From Spirogloea muscicola (lineage: Eukaryota; Streptophyta; Zygnematophyceae; Spirogloeales; Spirogloeaceae), in contig WELB01000026.1 in the NCBI GenBank assembly GCA_009602725.1, forward strand, positions 573,769 through 637,768: 64,000 bases of DNA, read 5' to 3'. Below are positions 32,099 to 46,321 of the stretch, one piece after another; the first letter of the stretch is position 1, and every line of letters starts with the position of its first letter. The notes beneath the pieces are model-generated. The model had not been told where the DNA came from. It saw only the letters and a program-made list of their open reading frames with translations, and made no database searches. Made by a program: the position numbers and the translations under genes.

Positions 32099-35000
32099 CT
32101 AGCACCTTGTTTTGCTTAGACTCCTACCAACATTCTCTTGCAACTTCATGTAGGCGAGCGCGCTGAGAAGCAACAGATTCACCGGAGGGTACGAGTCCTT
32201 CGTGTGCTTGAAGGCAGTTCGCTTTTGCCAAATACGGCAAGCACGCTTTGTCCCCTTGTAGAACAAGTAGGCCGCAAGTATGGCCACCACGCCAGAGGAG
32301 AATATCAAAAAGTGGTATATCTCTTCGTCATGACTTCCTTCTTCTTGGCCACTCATAGCCAGATTGTCCCATGTGAGCAACCGCATCATCCAGCTGGGCT
32401 TTTGCAGGGTGGCACAATCTGCACCCTGGAAGAACTTATCGCAGATGTATTTATTGGTGAGCCCGTTACGGACTCCGTGGCCACTGCGCAGTCACAGCAG
32501 TAGGACACGGGCAGCCACTCTTAACGCTCTGCGCAGGCATGTGATCTCCGCGAGACGCACATGAAAGAAGCAGGGCTTGAAGCAAGCAACAATACAAACG
32601 ACTCATTATATCGCTTAAATGCAAGTGCTGGCAGCCAGCTTGAGTTGTAAGGAATGAACGTCGACCTGCAGCCATGGGGGCAGAGATAAGGTACAAGGAA
32701 CAGCCTGCTCGTTGGAGGAGAGCTTGGACGAGTCTGCATAGCCACTATCCAAAACTGGCCGCCTGGGGCAAGGCCCATGACCTCTGGTTGGCCCTTGACA
32801 GATGCCTGGCATGGTGGAAGCGAGAAATTGCCAACGGTGGTGGCTACTGCGTAGCTGTATGTGTATGTGCCTGCCTTGAGAAAGCCACTAGATACTCGAA
32901 CTGTAGACATAGCCATCTGTAGCTCGCCATACCAAGGCATAGAAAGTCCCCTGCATAGGCTTGACGTACGGGCTTGAGCTTACTTATTGCATACCCGGCT
33001 AATCGGAGTGCTCAGAGGCTCGTGAATGTAGTTATCCATTAAATTGCTGTATGAACTGAAGACATCCATCTTGCATGCTGGAAAGGAAAATGCTCTACGA
33101 AATCTATTACGAGCGACTTCCACATCTGCTGCAGATTAAGTACGACCTGTGTGCACTTACGTAGCATAGGAGCCAGGAAGGTGGTCTTGTGCGTCAGAGG
33201 CACCATAATAGGAGAAAGGTTCACAACCTCCAGGCAGCTTGTCGACCAGCTGCAGACCTTCAATATCATCGAGGGTAGTCATTTGGAGAGTGACTTGTAG
33301 ACCTGAGCCAACCTCCACCTGCAGTCATGGACGACTCCGGTGGTCGATGCACTGCTATTAGGGCGGATACCCGAGGAGAAGCAGCACATCTTGGGTGTCT
33401 GACAAGTTGAGCACCTTAAGCATGACTAAAATGCTTCAACCAGGATGGAGTATTTTCAGAGCTGCTTGAGAATTGCTGCTACTTCACTCACCCAGGTAAG
33501 ATCCTCCAAAAGGGTTTCACCTGTTGAGACATCTATCTTTTGAATTACCCGTCTTACATCCAGCCCACAGAAAAGAGGGAAGGTAATGGCGTTCAGCGGC
33601 ACATAGCTGACTGTGGTTGTGACAGAAACCTGCACTCACAGTAGGCATAAATAATGTTGAATCTGCAGGGGCTTACAAGGTGGTATGATGATGTCAGCTT
33701 GAACACTTCATCAAATAAAGCGGCACAATGATATCATACCTCTCCCTTGCCATTGGCCTGATACTTTATGCTTGGCCTGGCTGAGCCAACCTCCTGAATG
33801 GAGAAAGATCTGTGTACCAGAGGTGAGCTCCCTCCAAGCCTGTAGGAGGCCGTCAATAACTTCTTCTTCTCGACAGCAGCCTCAAGCTGAAGATCGGTAT
33901 TCACACTGCCCTTCCATCGGTCGTACTGTGCAAGTGCTATAATGGACAAGGCAGCCTCCCTAGGGCTGACGGAGTAGATTCCCAAGTTTTGGCCTCCCAA
34001 GGAGCTATATGCAGAGAGGAGATTCGCAATTTTCTCTTCTATGACTCCCGTGCCATTGAGCTGCAGCAAAAGAGTTTTATTCAGCTGGCTCTTACCTTGA
34101 GCGTTCATTCCAGCCAGGATCAAAGTCTTCCATAAGAATCATACTTAGATTGAATTTGAAATTAAGTGCACAGGACATCCTGAGTAAGCAATCACCGAAT
34201 TGACAACATACAGACGATGTTCAGAGACACTGATCAGAGAGAGCAGCACTAAGCAGCTACGCAAGGATGCTTCGAACTTGGTGGCTCCAGTGCATGACTT
34301 CAACCGAAGCACAAATAATAGATTTGCCTTGGTGAAAAGTAGTAGCGCCATGGCGTTAGCAGATCTGGAAGCAGGCTGGTTGGACCCCTCGGTAATGTAC
34401 GCAGTGCTGCCTTGGATTCTCACAGCAGCTCGCAATGATGTGATGATATTTGCAAGCTCTGAAGCCCAAAGTGATGAGTAGAAGTCGTCCAAGGACGCTG
34501 ACAAAGTAAGACCAAGTGCTGCTTTGTGAAAATTTGAGAGCTGGGACACATGCTGAAGAAGACGGCTCATGCCAAGATCTCTCCGGAGGCTTCTGTCTCT
34601 GCGCCTTCTGGACACCCAGGATGTGCCAAGGGCGAGACGCGCCTCAGCTAGGCGCGGTATCCGCATGGTGCCTTGACCTTTGTGACAGGATTCCAACCTC
34701 TGGACGAGACCCTCGTGCCACGTCCGTTGCAGGTACTCATGAAGCGACGGGCTCAGCAAGGGGCAGTTCAGATGTTCCAACAGCCTCAGCAAGAAGAGAG
34801 CAACAGCTTGAAAGCCCACATCACAAGGACTGGAGCTCCAGCAGAGCGACCCTGGACAAAGGGAGCAATTTGCAGCACTTTAAGCAAGTAACATGCTTGC
34901 CAGAAAGGGTTGTGACCATTCCAGCCACGTTGCTGCAACTCTTGCATCGCAGGACGATACTCATCACGACCAAGTTCTGCTTGTACCAACAAGAAGGCTT

Positions 35001-38000
35001 GTAAGTACGTACCACTTGCAACTAAGTCACTCAGGTTGCTGGATATTTCTTCAGGTACATCAAGCTGAAGCAGAGAACTTCCTTGCAGGTACTCCGACGT
35101 AGACAGTGAAGCTGCCAGCTTAGCAATGAGCCACTCATGGGAGATGCAATCTTGAACAGGGGCGTGTAAGCTCAAGATCTGGGCGATCGCGTCTATGGCG
35201 GGCTGCCTCCCAATCCTGATGGAAAAGAAGTTGTCAGATCAACATGGCTATGCTGCTGTAATGCATTCTCCCCAAAACATGGCGTACACCAATGCATACA
35301 CCTAATTGAACTGCTCATCTGCGTCTCAATTCAGGTGGTATTTGGGCCATGCCTACCCTGCTCGGATAATCAGCTCTCCACTGTCTGGAAGAGCTGGTGG
35401 GATCTCCACGCCTTCTTGCCGTTCCTCACCAGCTGACAATACAAAGCTGGACGAGAGCATCACTACCTCATGCAAAGCTTCCACCTGCAATTTTGCTTCG
35501 ACTTGATCCTCGACCTCGTGCCCCACAACAGCCTTGAAGTGTAAAACAGCGACACCAACAGCATGTGCAGAGAAATGGAACACGGCCTGCATGAGGGAGC
35601 CAATGGTTGTCAAATGTTGAGGACTGAAGTGATGACTAGCTAGCTAGCTCTGCAAGCATGGGCTTCTCAACACACCTGTTGAAGCCTTGCTCTGAGTCTC
35701 ATATTCACATGAAACAGTCTCTATGTGTCAACTACATTGCATGAGATACGAGTATAAGGACATACTAAAAGCATTTGTGCTTTCCGAGCAACTTCGAATG
35801 GGGCTGTGCACCTGTACAAGTACTGCAACTAATTACCTCTCCGGTTGCTGGCCCCAGGATGTACTTGGTTGTTGTAGTATTACCCACAGTGCGTACCCCG
35901 CTCGATGTCAATTCTATAGACACGTTAATACCCTTCTCTGGTGTATAGTTGTCCAATACAACATTTACTCCTGCCTCAAATACGTCTCCAAGCCTGACCA
36001 GTTTGGGGGCAGAAGCTCGAAGTGAGATTGATCTTCTCACTACCATCTGTGCCTCTGCAGAAGCAAACCTGTGGTCTTTGGTAGCTGCATAGGCATTAAT
36101 AGCTAGTGAACGCACATTGGCAGGTAGCTGGAAGGTGACAGCCACCTGCAATCAAAGAGTGAGCTATATATAGGTTATTGATTGCCAGATCGTTGATTTG
36201 TTTTTGCCTTCCAGAGCAATTGCTAGACCACATGTGTGCAGCGAATTGACGAACACTGAATATTGGTCATGCCTTGCTTACCTTGCCAAGCTTGTCAGAA
36301 ACGACCTGGGTTGCAAAGAGTAGCGTGGGATTGAAGTGTGTTCTCCTTCTGAAGAGTATAGCATCATGCTCATTCTGAACAAGTGTGGCGGCATTGGTGA
36401 TACGAGACGTCTTCACCTCTGCCCACTTGGCTAGCTTCTCACGCTTCAATATTGCATCAGCTACACTGAAAGTATCACGGCTCCTCCTCAAGTCAGCTGC
36501 TCATATTGAAACAAGGCAAGGTTGAGCTTCTGGTGACAGGTGTCTACAACTCTGTCCTTTAAGCCATACCCGTCATGTGCTGAAAGTCAAATCTATGGTG
36601 GCAGCCACTCATAACAGCCCAGGCACGCCAATCCAGTGCAGATTCACCGAATTTAGATTTCGATTCAGACCAAACCTGTCTCATCAGAAAGGCTGGAAGT
36701 AAATTGCATCAAGGCCTCGTTTACATCCATGTCAATGACTCTCTTGTGGCAGAAATCAGCTCTGAAGGGCTCCAACAGATTGTTTCCACGGTGGAGGTCT
36801 TGTATACTGTGAAAGACAAGTCCAAGTCGGAATGTAAGTTAGTATCATTCACTCCTTCCATTAAGCCTTCTTTTCATTGGGCACAGCTAGTTCCCCAGCA
36901 TCAGCAGGTTTCGATGGTTATTTCAGAGTAGACACAAATCATCAGCAATTTCAAGCAGTAGTAGGCCCTATTTGACGAGGTGACAATCTGTGTACATACA
37001 CAAGCCCAGGCTCAAGTTTCTTCAGCTGCTCAAATTTATTGACGACAGTCTGGAGGTACTTAGGCGCCAGCAGGCGTTCCTGTGTTGACACCACCAGCGC
37101 TTCATACATTTCGTTGTTGCTGACACTTGCTGTGTCAAATATCTCCTGAAGTGATGCCAAGGGGAATTGTGCCGTTTCCAAAGTGGCTTTGTCCACCGCG
37201 ACAACCATCAGTTCAACATCAGATTCTGGTAAGCCACGGCAAGATATGCCAATGTCCACTGTCACTTCAGTGTCTGGCAGAAGTGCTGCTTCAGGAACAG
37301 ACTGCGCATGCTTGCACGAGCATAAAGCTACTGGTTAATATCTGACATATCTCTGCAATTTGGAATAAGGACCTGTTCACTAGAGCGGAATTATCATGCT
37401 TCTCATTTTGCATCAAACCGTGCCTGTGCTATATGACCAGAGTCACACGGACTAACCAAGTCAACTTTCAATGCTCCATCTATCTGCCGGATGGGTAGTA
37501 TCAAGAACATGCTGTGGGTGGTGGGGGCATTGATGTCAAATGTTGCAGTTGAAGGGATAGTTGCCAATCTCTTGGATAATAGTGTGGATACTTGTCGAGG
37601 AACTGCTACAAGCTACCACATACAGGAGCAAGCACAGCTTATTAGAGATGATGTCATCTTCAAGCCAAAGGGAAGGTAAAGCAAGCCCATCTCTGCAACT
37701 CAGCCACCGATAGAAGACTGCCAGAACTTACAATTTGCAGTGCACAGCCTTTACTACACTCATCTCCAATTGGGATAGAAATTGAGGTTCTTGGAAATCC
37801 ATGCAGCTTGAAGGTCTTCATTTGACGTCCATTCGTTGGTCCCCACATTGTCAGGGCCCAAGCATCAACATATGGTGTATCGAAGGAGACCACCGCTGTG
37901 TCTCCTATACTGTATTCCTCTTTGTCCAGTATGCTTATGAAACGCCCATGCCAGGACAAAGGGCAGTCTTTCCATTGCTGCAATAGAAAGGTTGTGTGAC

Positions 38001-41000
38001 TGTAAGTGCTGCAGCAAATTAGCCAAAACATCCTCACATGTCAATGTCAAGGTGTAATACTGTCTATGCAAGACTACCCACCCACTCATTACTATGTATT
38101 CACCTGCTTGGAAGACCCTAGTTGAAGGGCACTGCATATCTCAATGCCAGATGCATCATTGAGGCAACCTCTCAGAAGATACTGGGCCACTTTGCGCATC
38201 TGGAAGCTGCACAAGGAACCTGCATGATGATGACCAGGTTTTTGTAGTTTGCTACTTGGATCCAGAGTCGTTGCATTGGTGAGGCAAGTAGAGACTTCCT
38301 TTATTTGCGACGTGCCATTTGTGCTTGTCCGATTGACTAGCAATGTCAATTTAACCACTTGTGAGTATACATCTTCAACCAGTAGGGGTCGATCTATCAA
38401 AGCTCTTTTCAAAAGCACTTGAACACCTGCATGGAGGGTAGTGAGTGAGCAATGCTGGTGATTGTGGCATCCTTGGTAACATTCCTGCATCAAACATGCA
38501 ATGAACGTCCAGACGTTCTGCATAGTCATGTGATGTCATATCATGGATTGCACCTACGGCCTCCCTCTAAGCTATGAGCAGCGGATATATAGCTTGTGTT
38601 CTCACCAAAGTGTTGCCCAGGCAAAGGAAAACTCTGTGTGAGCAGTAGTGTGAGACTGAGCTCGCTCTTGGCTATGGGTATGTACAGGTGCCTGACAATC
38701 ATCTCCCCGCTAGGGCCCACAACTTTTGCTGTCAGCCAAAGAGATTGTTGTGCGAATTCTTGGCTAGCTATATGCAGCCTGAAGACGGCCGATCCCTCTG
38801 ACGTGCAAGCAATGGAGGTGGAACCAGGGTTGGTTGAGGTCTTGCTTTCACTTTCCTTGGCAGCACAATTCTCTTCCATGAAAGTGATCAAAGGCCTGTC
38901 CTCCATTGCAGTGTCAATTTGGGAGCTAGGAGCTGTTGTCACTTCCCAACTAACTTGGATCATAGCACCCGCCACAGGTGCACCTGTGTAGGTCCTCATC
39001 TTTGCAGTGAAACTCAGACACTCTCCAGGCCTTGCCACCACTTGATCCGCAACGAGGTCAAGCGTCAGAACAGGTGCTTGCTCTCCAAGTACATGGAATT
39101 CTGTTGTAGTCAGTGTCACCAATTTATGGTCATATAGCAAGCTTGAGTCTTGCCCTGCCTGCAGCCCTGCTGTTGCTCCTGCCATGTTGCCCATGCGCTG
39201 CTCATATGCTGCAGTATGCCAGGAGGAGCCAAATCTGTCATTTTCTTGAGAATCACTACCCCTCATCTCTTCTTCAACATCTTCACGTGAATGTCGTAGC
39301 TCTTGCCACGCTGCAGGCTGCATGGAGGGCTCCATGGCCGTTGCCTCAGTTGTCATAACAAGCTCCATCATGTATGAGCCAGGCATGGTGCCAGCTGGTA
39401 TGTGGATCTCTGCTGAGAAGCTTCCATAGGTTGGATCAAGTACAACTGGGTGCTTTTTGAAGGTGGTTGATGGCCTCACTCTAACATAGAAATTGGCCGT
39501 CAAGGATGAAAGCTGCAACTGAGGATCACAACGCAGACACGTAAAAGCTCACTTGCAGAATTGCTCAGTCAAGTCGACTCCGCCGCATAGTACAATGTGA
39601 TAGCGTGCCTAGCCACAAATCTCATGGACGCTGACTTGCACCTCTATCCTGCAATTACAGATGCAAGATGCCAACAGAGGACTGCAGTCAATGCCTATCG
39701 ATGTACAGGGCCTACTCACACCAAACCAGAGGGCATTGCATTCGCACCTCAGAATGCTTCACTTGGCGCACATACCCTTTCACCATCAAGCTCTCATTTG
39801 CATAGTACATGAGTCGATCTAGAATCAGAATGGCTGTGTGACGGTCTGATTTGACATGCTGGTCAAGAAACTGGTATGGCATGGACAGTTGGATGGCCTT
39901 CATATCGTGCAGAATGAAAGCAACATAACTCGACTCGCAGCACTCCGGTAGCTTGAAAGAAGCCAGCCCCTTCTCATCTGTGCTTCTTGTGAAATTCATG
40001 TTCTTTCCTCTTTTGCGCTCCCATGGATTGTGCTGCAACCGTGATTAACTCATGGAACCATCACTGTGCTTGATGTAGGTAGATAGCATATTAAGATGAC
40101 AAGCTTAGGGATGAAGCACCTGCCTGCTCATTTACACTATGGGCATGCATCTGTATGAGTTAGAAAGCAGTTGATTATTTGCTGGTCGCTTGAGCTCACA
40201 TGGAAACATGATTGAATACATTTACTAGGTATGCATGGTCTTGACCACAGCCCAATCTCAAGCTGGGATGTACATGCTACAGCATAACGAAATGTAATGG
40301 CATAGAGCAGAAAGCATTAAGGGTAAAGAGGCACCGAGGCTTGGATGTATAAGGCAGCCAATGACCTTTATTAAGTGGACTTGCGCTTTCTTGATGGGGC
40401 TCCCTGTCTTGAGATCAACCACCCAAAAGTGAACATTCAGGTCCTCAAAGAAGTATGAAGCCCCAAGGCCTGTCTCCCCTATTGTCATCAGTCTGTGATT
40501 CACCAAAGTCTCCTCCTCTATGTCCTGCTCTAGCTTTTGCAACGTGAAAAGCCTGCACTTGGCAACTGTGAGGCTAGTCATGACATGCTTTATCCATCCT
40601 CTTTATAATGCATCTGTAATGTGGAAAGCCAGCCCAAGTAAAGCATGACTTGATTCAGTTACATGCCCTGTAGTCATTGCTCATATACTTTGGGGCCTGT
40701 GCTTGGTAGTCCCTTCAAAGTCCTGCATTGGTGACATCATGCAGCACGGGTGTTGTGAAAATACATCTACGAAGTTGTACTATGGTAGCAGCAGTAGTTG
40801 GAGGAGGAGAAGGCACCCTGAAGTCCCCAGGAGCCTACTAGCATTGACAGGTGTTATTTGCATTGCCTCCTCAGACATGAGGTCAACCTGCCAAAAGACA
40901 AACAGCCACTGTAAGAAATTTTCCAAGGCATTCTGTATAGAAAGGAGCAGATTTTAACTCATGACCTTATGGTGAAGGGTTGAGGGTGAACAACCCCTGA

Positions 41001-44000
41001 AGGCAAAGCAAAAGTAAGATGCTCAACAACAAGGTGCTCACAGAAAAGTCAGGAGGACGTCTTGAGACTCCCATTGCGCGCCACTCATGGAGGCCAGGAT
41101 TTAAGCTCCACTTGCTTAATGTGCTTACGTCACCTTCAATATTTCAAGCTCTCACAGACAGCAACCTGAGATATGTGTCAGATGATTGCTGCTCCTTGAT
41201 GCAGCTGCTACTTCTACAGTCCAAGAATTGCTCTGCAATTCTCTGCATAAACCCTGTGAAGGCAGAGTAGCAGCAACAGCGCAGCTCCTAATGGCATGAA
41301 CAGACCTTGTTGCACGAAACTCTACAGGCCTTTGGGTGAAGATGGGCCAAGTACCATCCCAACCTGTTCCCTCCTCCAACAAAGGTCCATGTAGTGCCGC
41401 TGCAAATGCCCATCACGTCAGGACTCTTCGGGTTCTGACAGCAGCCTGCCAACATCTGATGATACTATACTGGCTTGTGTAAGCAGGGGCAGTCTGGTGT
41501 TCTGCCAATCATTGTAGCAGAACAGCAATGACTTGTAATACCATAATCGCTCCAGGAGAACTGCGGATTGGGTGCATCTGTGAAGAGCAGAGATGCATTG
41601 GCCATGTTGAATATGACACTCGAACTCTCCAAAGGTTGCCCGTATCCATCTATTACAAGGCTCGTGTTCCGAATGAAGAGCATCTGTCATGCAGATCATG
41701 TGAAGATCAGCTAGGATGCAATAGCACTAATATGATGAGTTTGGTTGAGATGCAACATCAATGACACTGGTGTGGAACACACACTGGTGTATGGCATACG
41801 CTCAATGGTGATGGAGGCGTTAGACAGGAGTACTGGACAAAGATAAGCTCTTGAGGCCAATCAGACAATTCATGCTCACGTATTTGCGTCCGCATTCCAA
41901 CGGAGTGTGAATACAAATGGAGCCTGCTGATAAGCGTGACACGTTGAAAGGCAGTGGCATGCCATAAGTTCCCTTTCCTCTCAACTCTTGCACAACAAAA
42001 GCTTCCCTCAATGCCCTCCTTGTCACAGCTGTCCCTAGTCCATGTGGGAGGTTGAGCACAAGGCGACGATAGCTGATGCACTCACAACAGCAAAGTCAGC
42101 AAAATTAAACCCAATGCAGGAAAACATGTCAGCATACGTTCCACTAGTTGATGACGAGCAGTGCCACCCTCGGTATAAGATGGACGCTGACAAAAAATCA
42201 CGACAGACTGAGTTACTCCTTACAAGACTGTGTTGTAATCTCTCAGATGTCGTCGCATCTTCCTTGGAAACAAGTAATGGCTGCTGATATCAACAAGCGG
42301 CCTTGTCTCCTTAAAAAGTGGGATCAAGAATCTGCAGAGTCCTGTGATCTTGACACTGAAGGGGGTGCTCATTGGTCCTCCAAGTGGGTGAAGCTTTGCA
42401 CCCTCTGCAAATGTCAGCCTGTACTCTGACCCCCACTGTAATGCACCTCCTACAGAGCTTGATGTCAGCTGCACAATCACAACCGATTGTGCATACTGAT
42501 GGGGCCTATGGTCCTGAGAGGACCACCCATAACCGACTTCTCTCTGCATCATGCTGTATGTCTGCCATGGCGAAGCTAGCCAATCTGGCGGATCTTGCCA
42601 CCTTGTGACGTTGATTTTAAGTTGAGACGTAGCAGCCCCAGAAGTGGGCAATATCTGGCAAAAACGCAGTGGTAGGCATTGCTGCAAATGAGAGATAGTT
42701 GGGGTCCTTCCAGAGCAATTATTGTTACGTGAGTGACCAGACCTACACAATCCAGCAGCTCCGGTTACGCCATTGCAGGTGGAAGCTAGACGCCACACTT
42801 CTTGGCTGAGGGCTGAATCCATACCCTTAAAGCCTCCTGCACCCGTGCAATGTTGACAGCGCTTGAGAACGTGAGGACAAGTCTGCAGACAAGCAGCCAT
42901 TTGATTGTTAAAAAGACAGGAGAACACCTGGGAACATCCAGACCAAATGCAGCCTCTTGAGTGTGGGAGATGGACACAAACGTGATCCTTGTGAATTCAA
43001 GGGATGTCGCCGTGAGAGGGCTGCGCTTGCAATGCAGAGGCAGGATGATCTGATACCTTCCATCAGGGGGCACTTCACGAGTGGCTGACAGTTCCTCATG
43101 ATGGCCGCTGTAGCACTGCTGGCTTGACCACATGCCACCCTGCAAAAGTAGAATCTTAGCAGCATGATGCACACAATCGAGTTGCAGCTTGGCGCACGGA
43201 GGTTGAGGGCATATGTATTTATACTATACATATAGTATGTCATAAAAGTCAGTATGTCACTCAGTTTAAAAGTCTTCATGCACTGCGTACTGTGAAGTTG
43301 GTGGCACTGGTGGATAGAACAGTGGCCACACTGATATTCAAGGGCCTTGTGTGGAGTATCAGCTTGTGGTCTCACAATCCAACGGTATCCAGCCTGCAGT
43401 CACATGTTGCCTGACTATTCAGTTGCCATCGACAGTATCCAGCCTGCAGTCACATGTTGCCTGACCATTCATTGCCATCACGCATTCTAACAGAAGCTGG
43501 ATCAGGTGAGTCATGCCTAAGTGTTCAGAATTAGCAGCAATGTGGATCCGAGGCCTGAGCAGTCCACTCACTGACAACCGTCAAAAGAGGTGTAGTTACG
43601 ACAAAGATTTAGTGCGATGGTCAGATCAGGAGGCCAGGTTTCATCAGGGTCAAATCTGAACACTGAGGTAGAGACCCTGCATGATGCGGGTAAAGTGTGT
43701 CTGAGGAGAGGACAAACGTGACATTCAGTCGCAAGGTTGGAAAAGTGGCTTCATTGGTACAAAGAAATTTGGCAATCTGAACCTTCTCGATTAGCAGCAA
43801 CATACGTGCACCACACGAAGACATATGTGGACCCAACACTGCTGCTGCAAGTTGGGAAGGATGTGGCTGACCAGTGGTATTTGCCAGGAACTGGCTCAGA
43901 AAGAACAAAAGGTTGTTGACCTCCGCTTCTGCCGTGGTCGGCACCCAGTGCTAGGGCAGCCTTTGTGAAGGTCATCTGCACTCGTTAGAATTGAATTGGC

Positions 44001-44893
44001 TGCAGGCATTCGAGATGGAGCAGTTGCTGTGATAGTGTATTGCAAACTGATGCGAATCTGTCACCTCAACTGTTGAGCCGAGAGTACTAGAGAACTCCTG
44101 CTTGACATGAAAGTATGGCCATCTAATCGTAAGAGCCCCAACAAAATACACCACACCACCCTTCCAGGATAGATTGTGTGAAACACGCGCAAAGACTCAC
44201 AGTAATCGGTGTCCAGCCATCGAGTTCTGGTTGTGACATGTCGCTCATTGGTGCTGGCTCAATTGACACTATCCTGAAAGGAAGCAAGCCTGTAGCAGCA
44301 GGCAGGAGGCAGGGGGACACACTTAGGAACAGGCTAATACAGCTGCAGGTGCTTCAGCTTAGCAAAGAGCAGCACAGTGTGTAATTAACGTGCATGGGCT
44401 GGTATATCCTATACCCTTGCTTCATCTCAGCAGCATAGAAGGGCAGATGATTCTGCAGCACCACGGCACGCTCAGTCAAGTTACAAGGCAATCTGCCGAC
44501 GCAGAGCGGCTTGGGTCACTGTATTACCAGCTCCAGGACGAATGCAGCTGATGACAACTAGAAAGTACAGGCCTGCAGCAGCAGCACCACCAGCCCCTGC
44601 ATGGCCCGAGAGACGTTAGGGGAAGCTCAATTGACTTGGGCACTCGGCAGAACAGGACGAAGCTGACGTAGCGGCTCTATGGCGGCAATGCACCAGGCAG
44701 CACTACAGCAAGTGCGCAAGAGCGCGTGTGCTGTCACTGCGGAGCGTTGGTGGTCACAGTGGCATTCACTTCGCTCCTCGCTCCAAGCTCCAACGGTCAT
44801 GACGACGCAGCAGGCGACTGGAGCCAGCTGCAGTCTGGGTGCTTGCACACCGGAGCTGGCCTCCCGGGCCCAAGGCGACACCAGCATTCTCAC
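32099..44893 (-). CDS. Large alpha-2-macroglobulin-like protein with C-terminal membrane anchor
   Basis: About 25 small exons span 12.5 kb. The order of domains matches bacterial (YfaS-type) alpha-2-macroglobulins. In turn: a Cys-rich N-terminal region (44.6-43.6 kb); MG-like exons (43.17-42.8 kb, VLTFSSAVNIARVQEALRVW); MG2 at 40.04-39.71 kb (LILDRLMYYANESLMVKGYV); MG3 at 39.5-38.5 kb (VVLDPTYGSFSAEIHIPAGT); IGDTAVVSFDTPYVDAW (37.9); ELMVVAVDKA (37.2); the A2M core (36.35 RTHFNPTLLFATQVVSD, then FQLPANVRSLAINAYAATKD); an alpha-toroid (34.8-33.8 kb); the receptor-like end (32.85, AGTYTYSYAVATTVGNFSLP); and a membrane helix FLIFSSGVVAILAAYLFY near 32.3 kb, stop 32099. Where bacterial members have GCxEQ, the sequence is QDCISHEWL, so the thioester is absent. 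The 5' exon and start are unresolved. Confidence 0.8.
43385..43482. repeat. Tandem duplication, 50-bp unit
   Basis: Both units contain GTATCCAGCCTGCAGTCACA and GTTGCCTGA, then a TTGCCATC end. Unit 1 is 43385-43434, unit 2 starts at 43435. They lie in an intron of the macroglobulin-like gene. Confidence 0.85.
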
Positions 44894-45224
44894 ACGGCAG
44901 GCCGCACTCGGTGGCGAGGCTCACCCGGCCAGCCGGTGGGAGAACGACGGCGCGACGCCATGGTCGCAGCGGCGCACCGAGCTGCCCGCGGCGGCGAGCT
45001 CGCCGCCGCCGCGCCCGTGGCGGGCCGGGGCAGTCACCACGATCAGGAGGCAGGCAGAGGCCGGGTCGATCTGTGTCGTGGGAGTTGGCGAGGGGGTCTT
45101 GCCTTCTCCACGAGGGGCCTGGCGCGGAACGGGCATTGGAGGTCCTTGGTCCGTTCTTTTTGGACTGGCGTTTCAAAGCACTCCGCCCTTTTAGCATGGG
45201 GCTTCCTTTAGTGTGGTGCGCTAG

Positions 45225-45425
45225 ATTCTGCCCTGAAACAATGTGTTATCTTGGATTGGCTTCCCTTTCGCGTCATGCGCACCGCGCGCCTTCTCTCTCC
45301 TTTGATCGGGGGTATTTAGAGTCCCCCTTAGCCAGCTCATTACCCAGTTGACAGGACATTTGTAAGGCTAGAATTGGCCTCCCTTTCAATTTCATGCGCA
45401 CCGCGCGCCGTCTCTTTCCTTCGGG
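45225..45425 (+). mobile_element. Two subfamily B LINE tails in tandem
   Basis: 45245-45300 and 45320-45415 both end in ATGCGCACCGCGCGCC. The second also keeps GTCCCCCTTAGCCAGCTCAT and TTACCCAGTTGACAGGACAT of the full tail. The interval 45425-45910 is GC-rich with long mutually overlapping frames and no recognisable protein; it may be the 5' region of another element. Confidence 0.65.
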
Positions 45426-46321
45426 GCTTACAAATGGTGGGGGGCCTGGGCACGGGAGCCCCGACGGGGCGCCCCCCCCCCACGGGGGTTTGGCTAACCG
45501 GGTGCACCCCGCCCCTTTGACCCGGTTAGCTGGGTCCAGCCGGGGGGGCGGCCGGGTGGATATACCCCACCAGCGTGTGAAGGCGGGCTTGCGGCCCCGC
45601 GGGCGGGCGGGGTCGCGACTCCCGTTGACTCCCTCCACCCGGTGAATTCCCTCCCCCATTCCGTCGACTCTGTTGCCCCAGGTCGCCGCAAGCCGTTGGC
45701 TGCCTCCATGGCAATCGCCGCTTACTTGGCTCGATCGAGTCGACTCTCCGCCCATCGATGGGCTCGCGCCGTTTCGCTTGTCGTCGAAGACACCTTCGCT
45801 TCTTGACAATCTTGAGCCGACTGCCGCGCGCCCACCCCGCTCCCCCCCCTCCTCCCCCACTTGAGGTTGCTGAGATCCTTGTCCAGAGTCGTACCTCAAG
45901 TGCACCATCTACCAATATCTACCTACTTGGATAGCGTTCACAACCGTTTTGCCCAACATAGTAAGCGCTTGCTCTTATTATCTGACACCTAGGGCACATC
46001 AGACTACCAAGCTGTCATGCTCAAAGTGCAGTGTGCATATCTAAAGTGTGTGACTTCTTTATGCATCATATGAGGCTGACGTTGCAGATTATAGGTTCCA
46101 TTTGGAGGGTTGCCCAGATGAGCGGTACAGATTACAGCACCTTTGCCATATGCAGTAAAGGTGCTGGCTTCATGAGCCGCTTGACCAATAATTCTCTACA
46201 TTCCAATACAGTTCCTCAAAGAATGTGGGCACAAGTCATGGCTTGTGGTGCCTGTGCAGCAAAAGTTTGTGTAGAATATTGCATTCCACTGACCCTCAAC
46301 TGACCACCTCTCGAAGAACCA

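Noticed and set aside
45273-45915. 211-aa minus-strand and 129-aa frames
   Set aside because: They run through LINE tails and a GC-rich homopolymer-prone stretch; no motif, no splice context.
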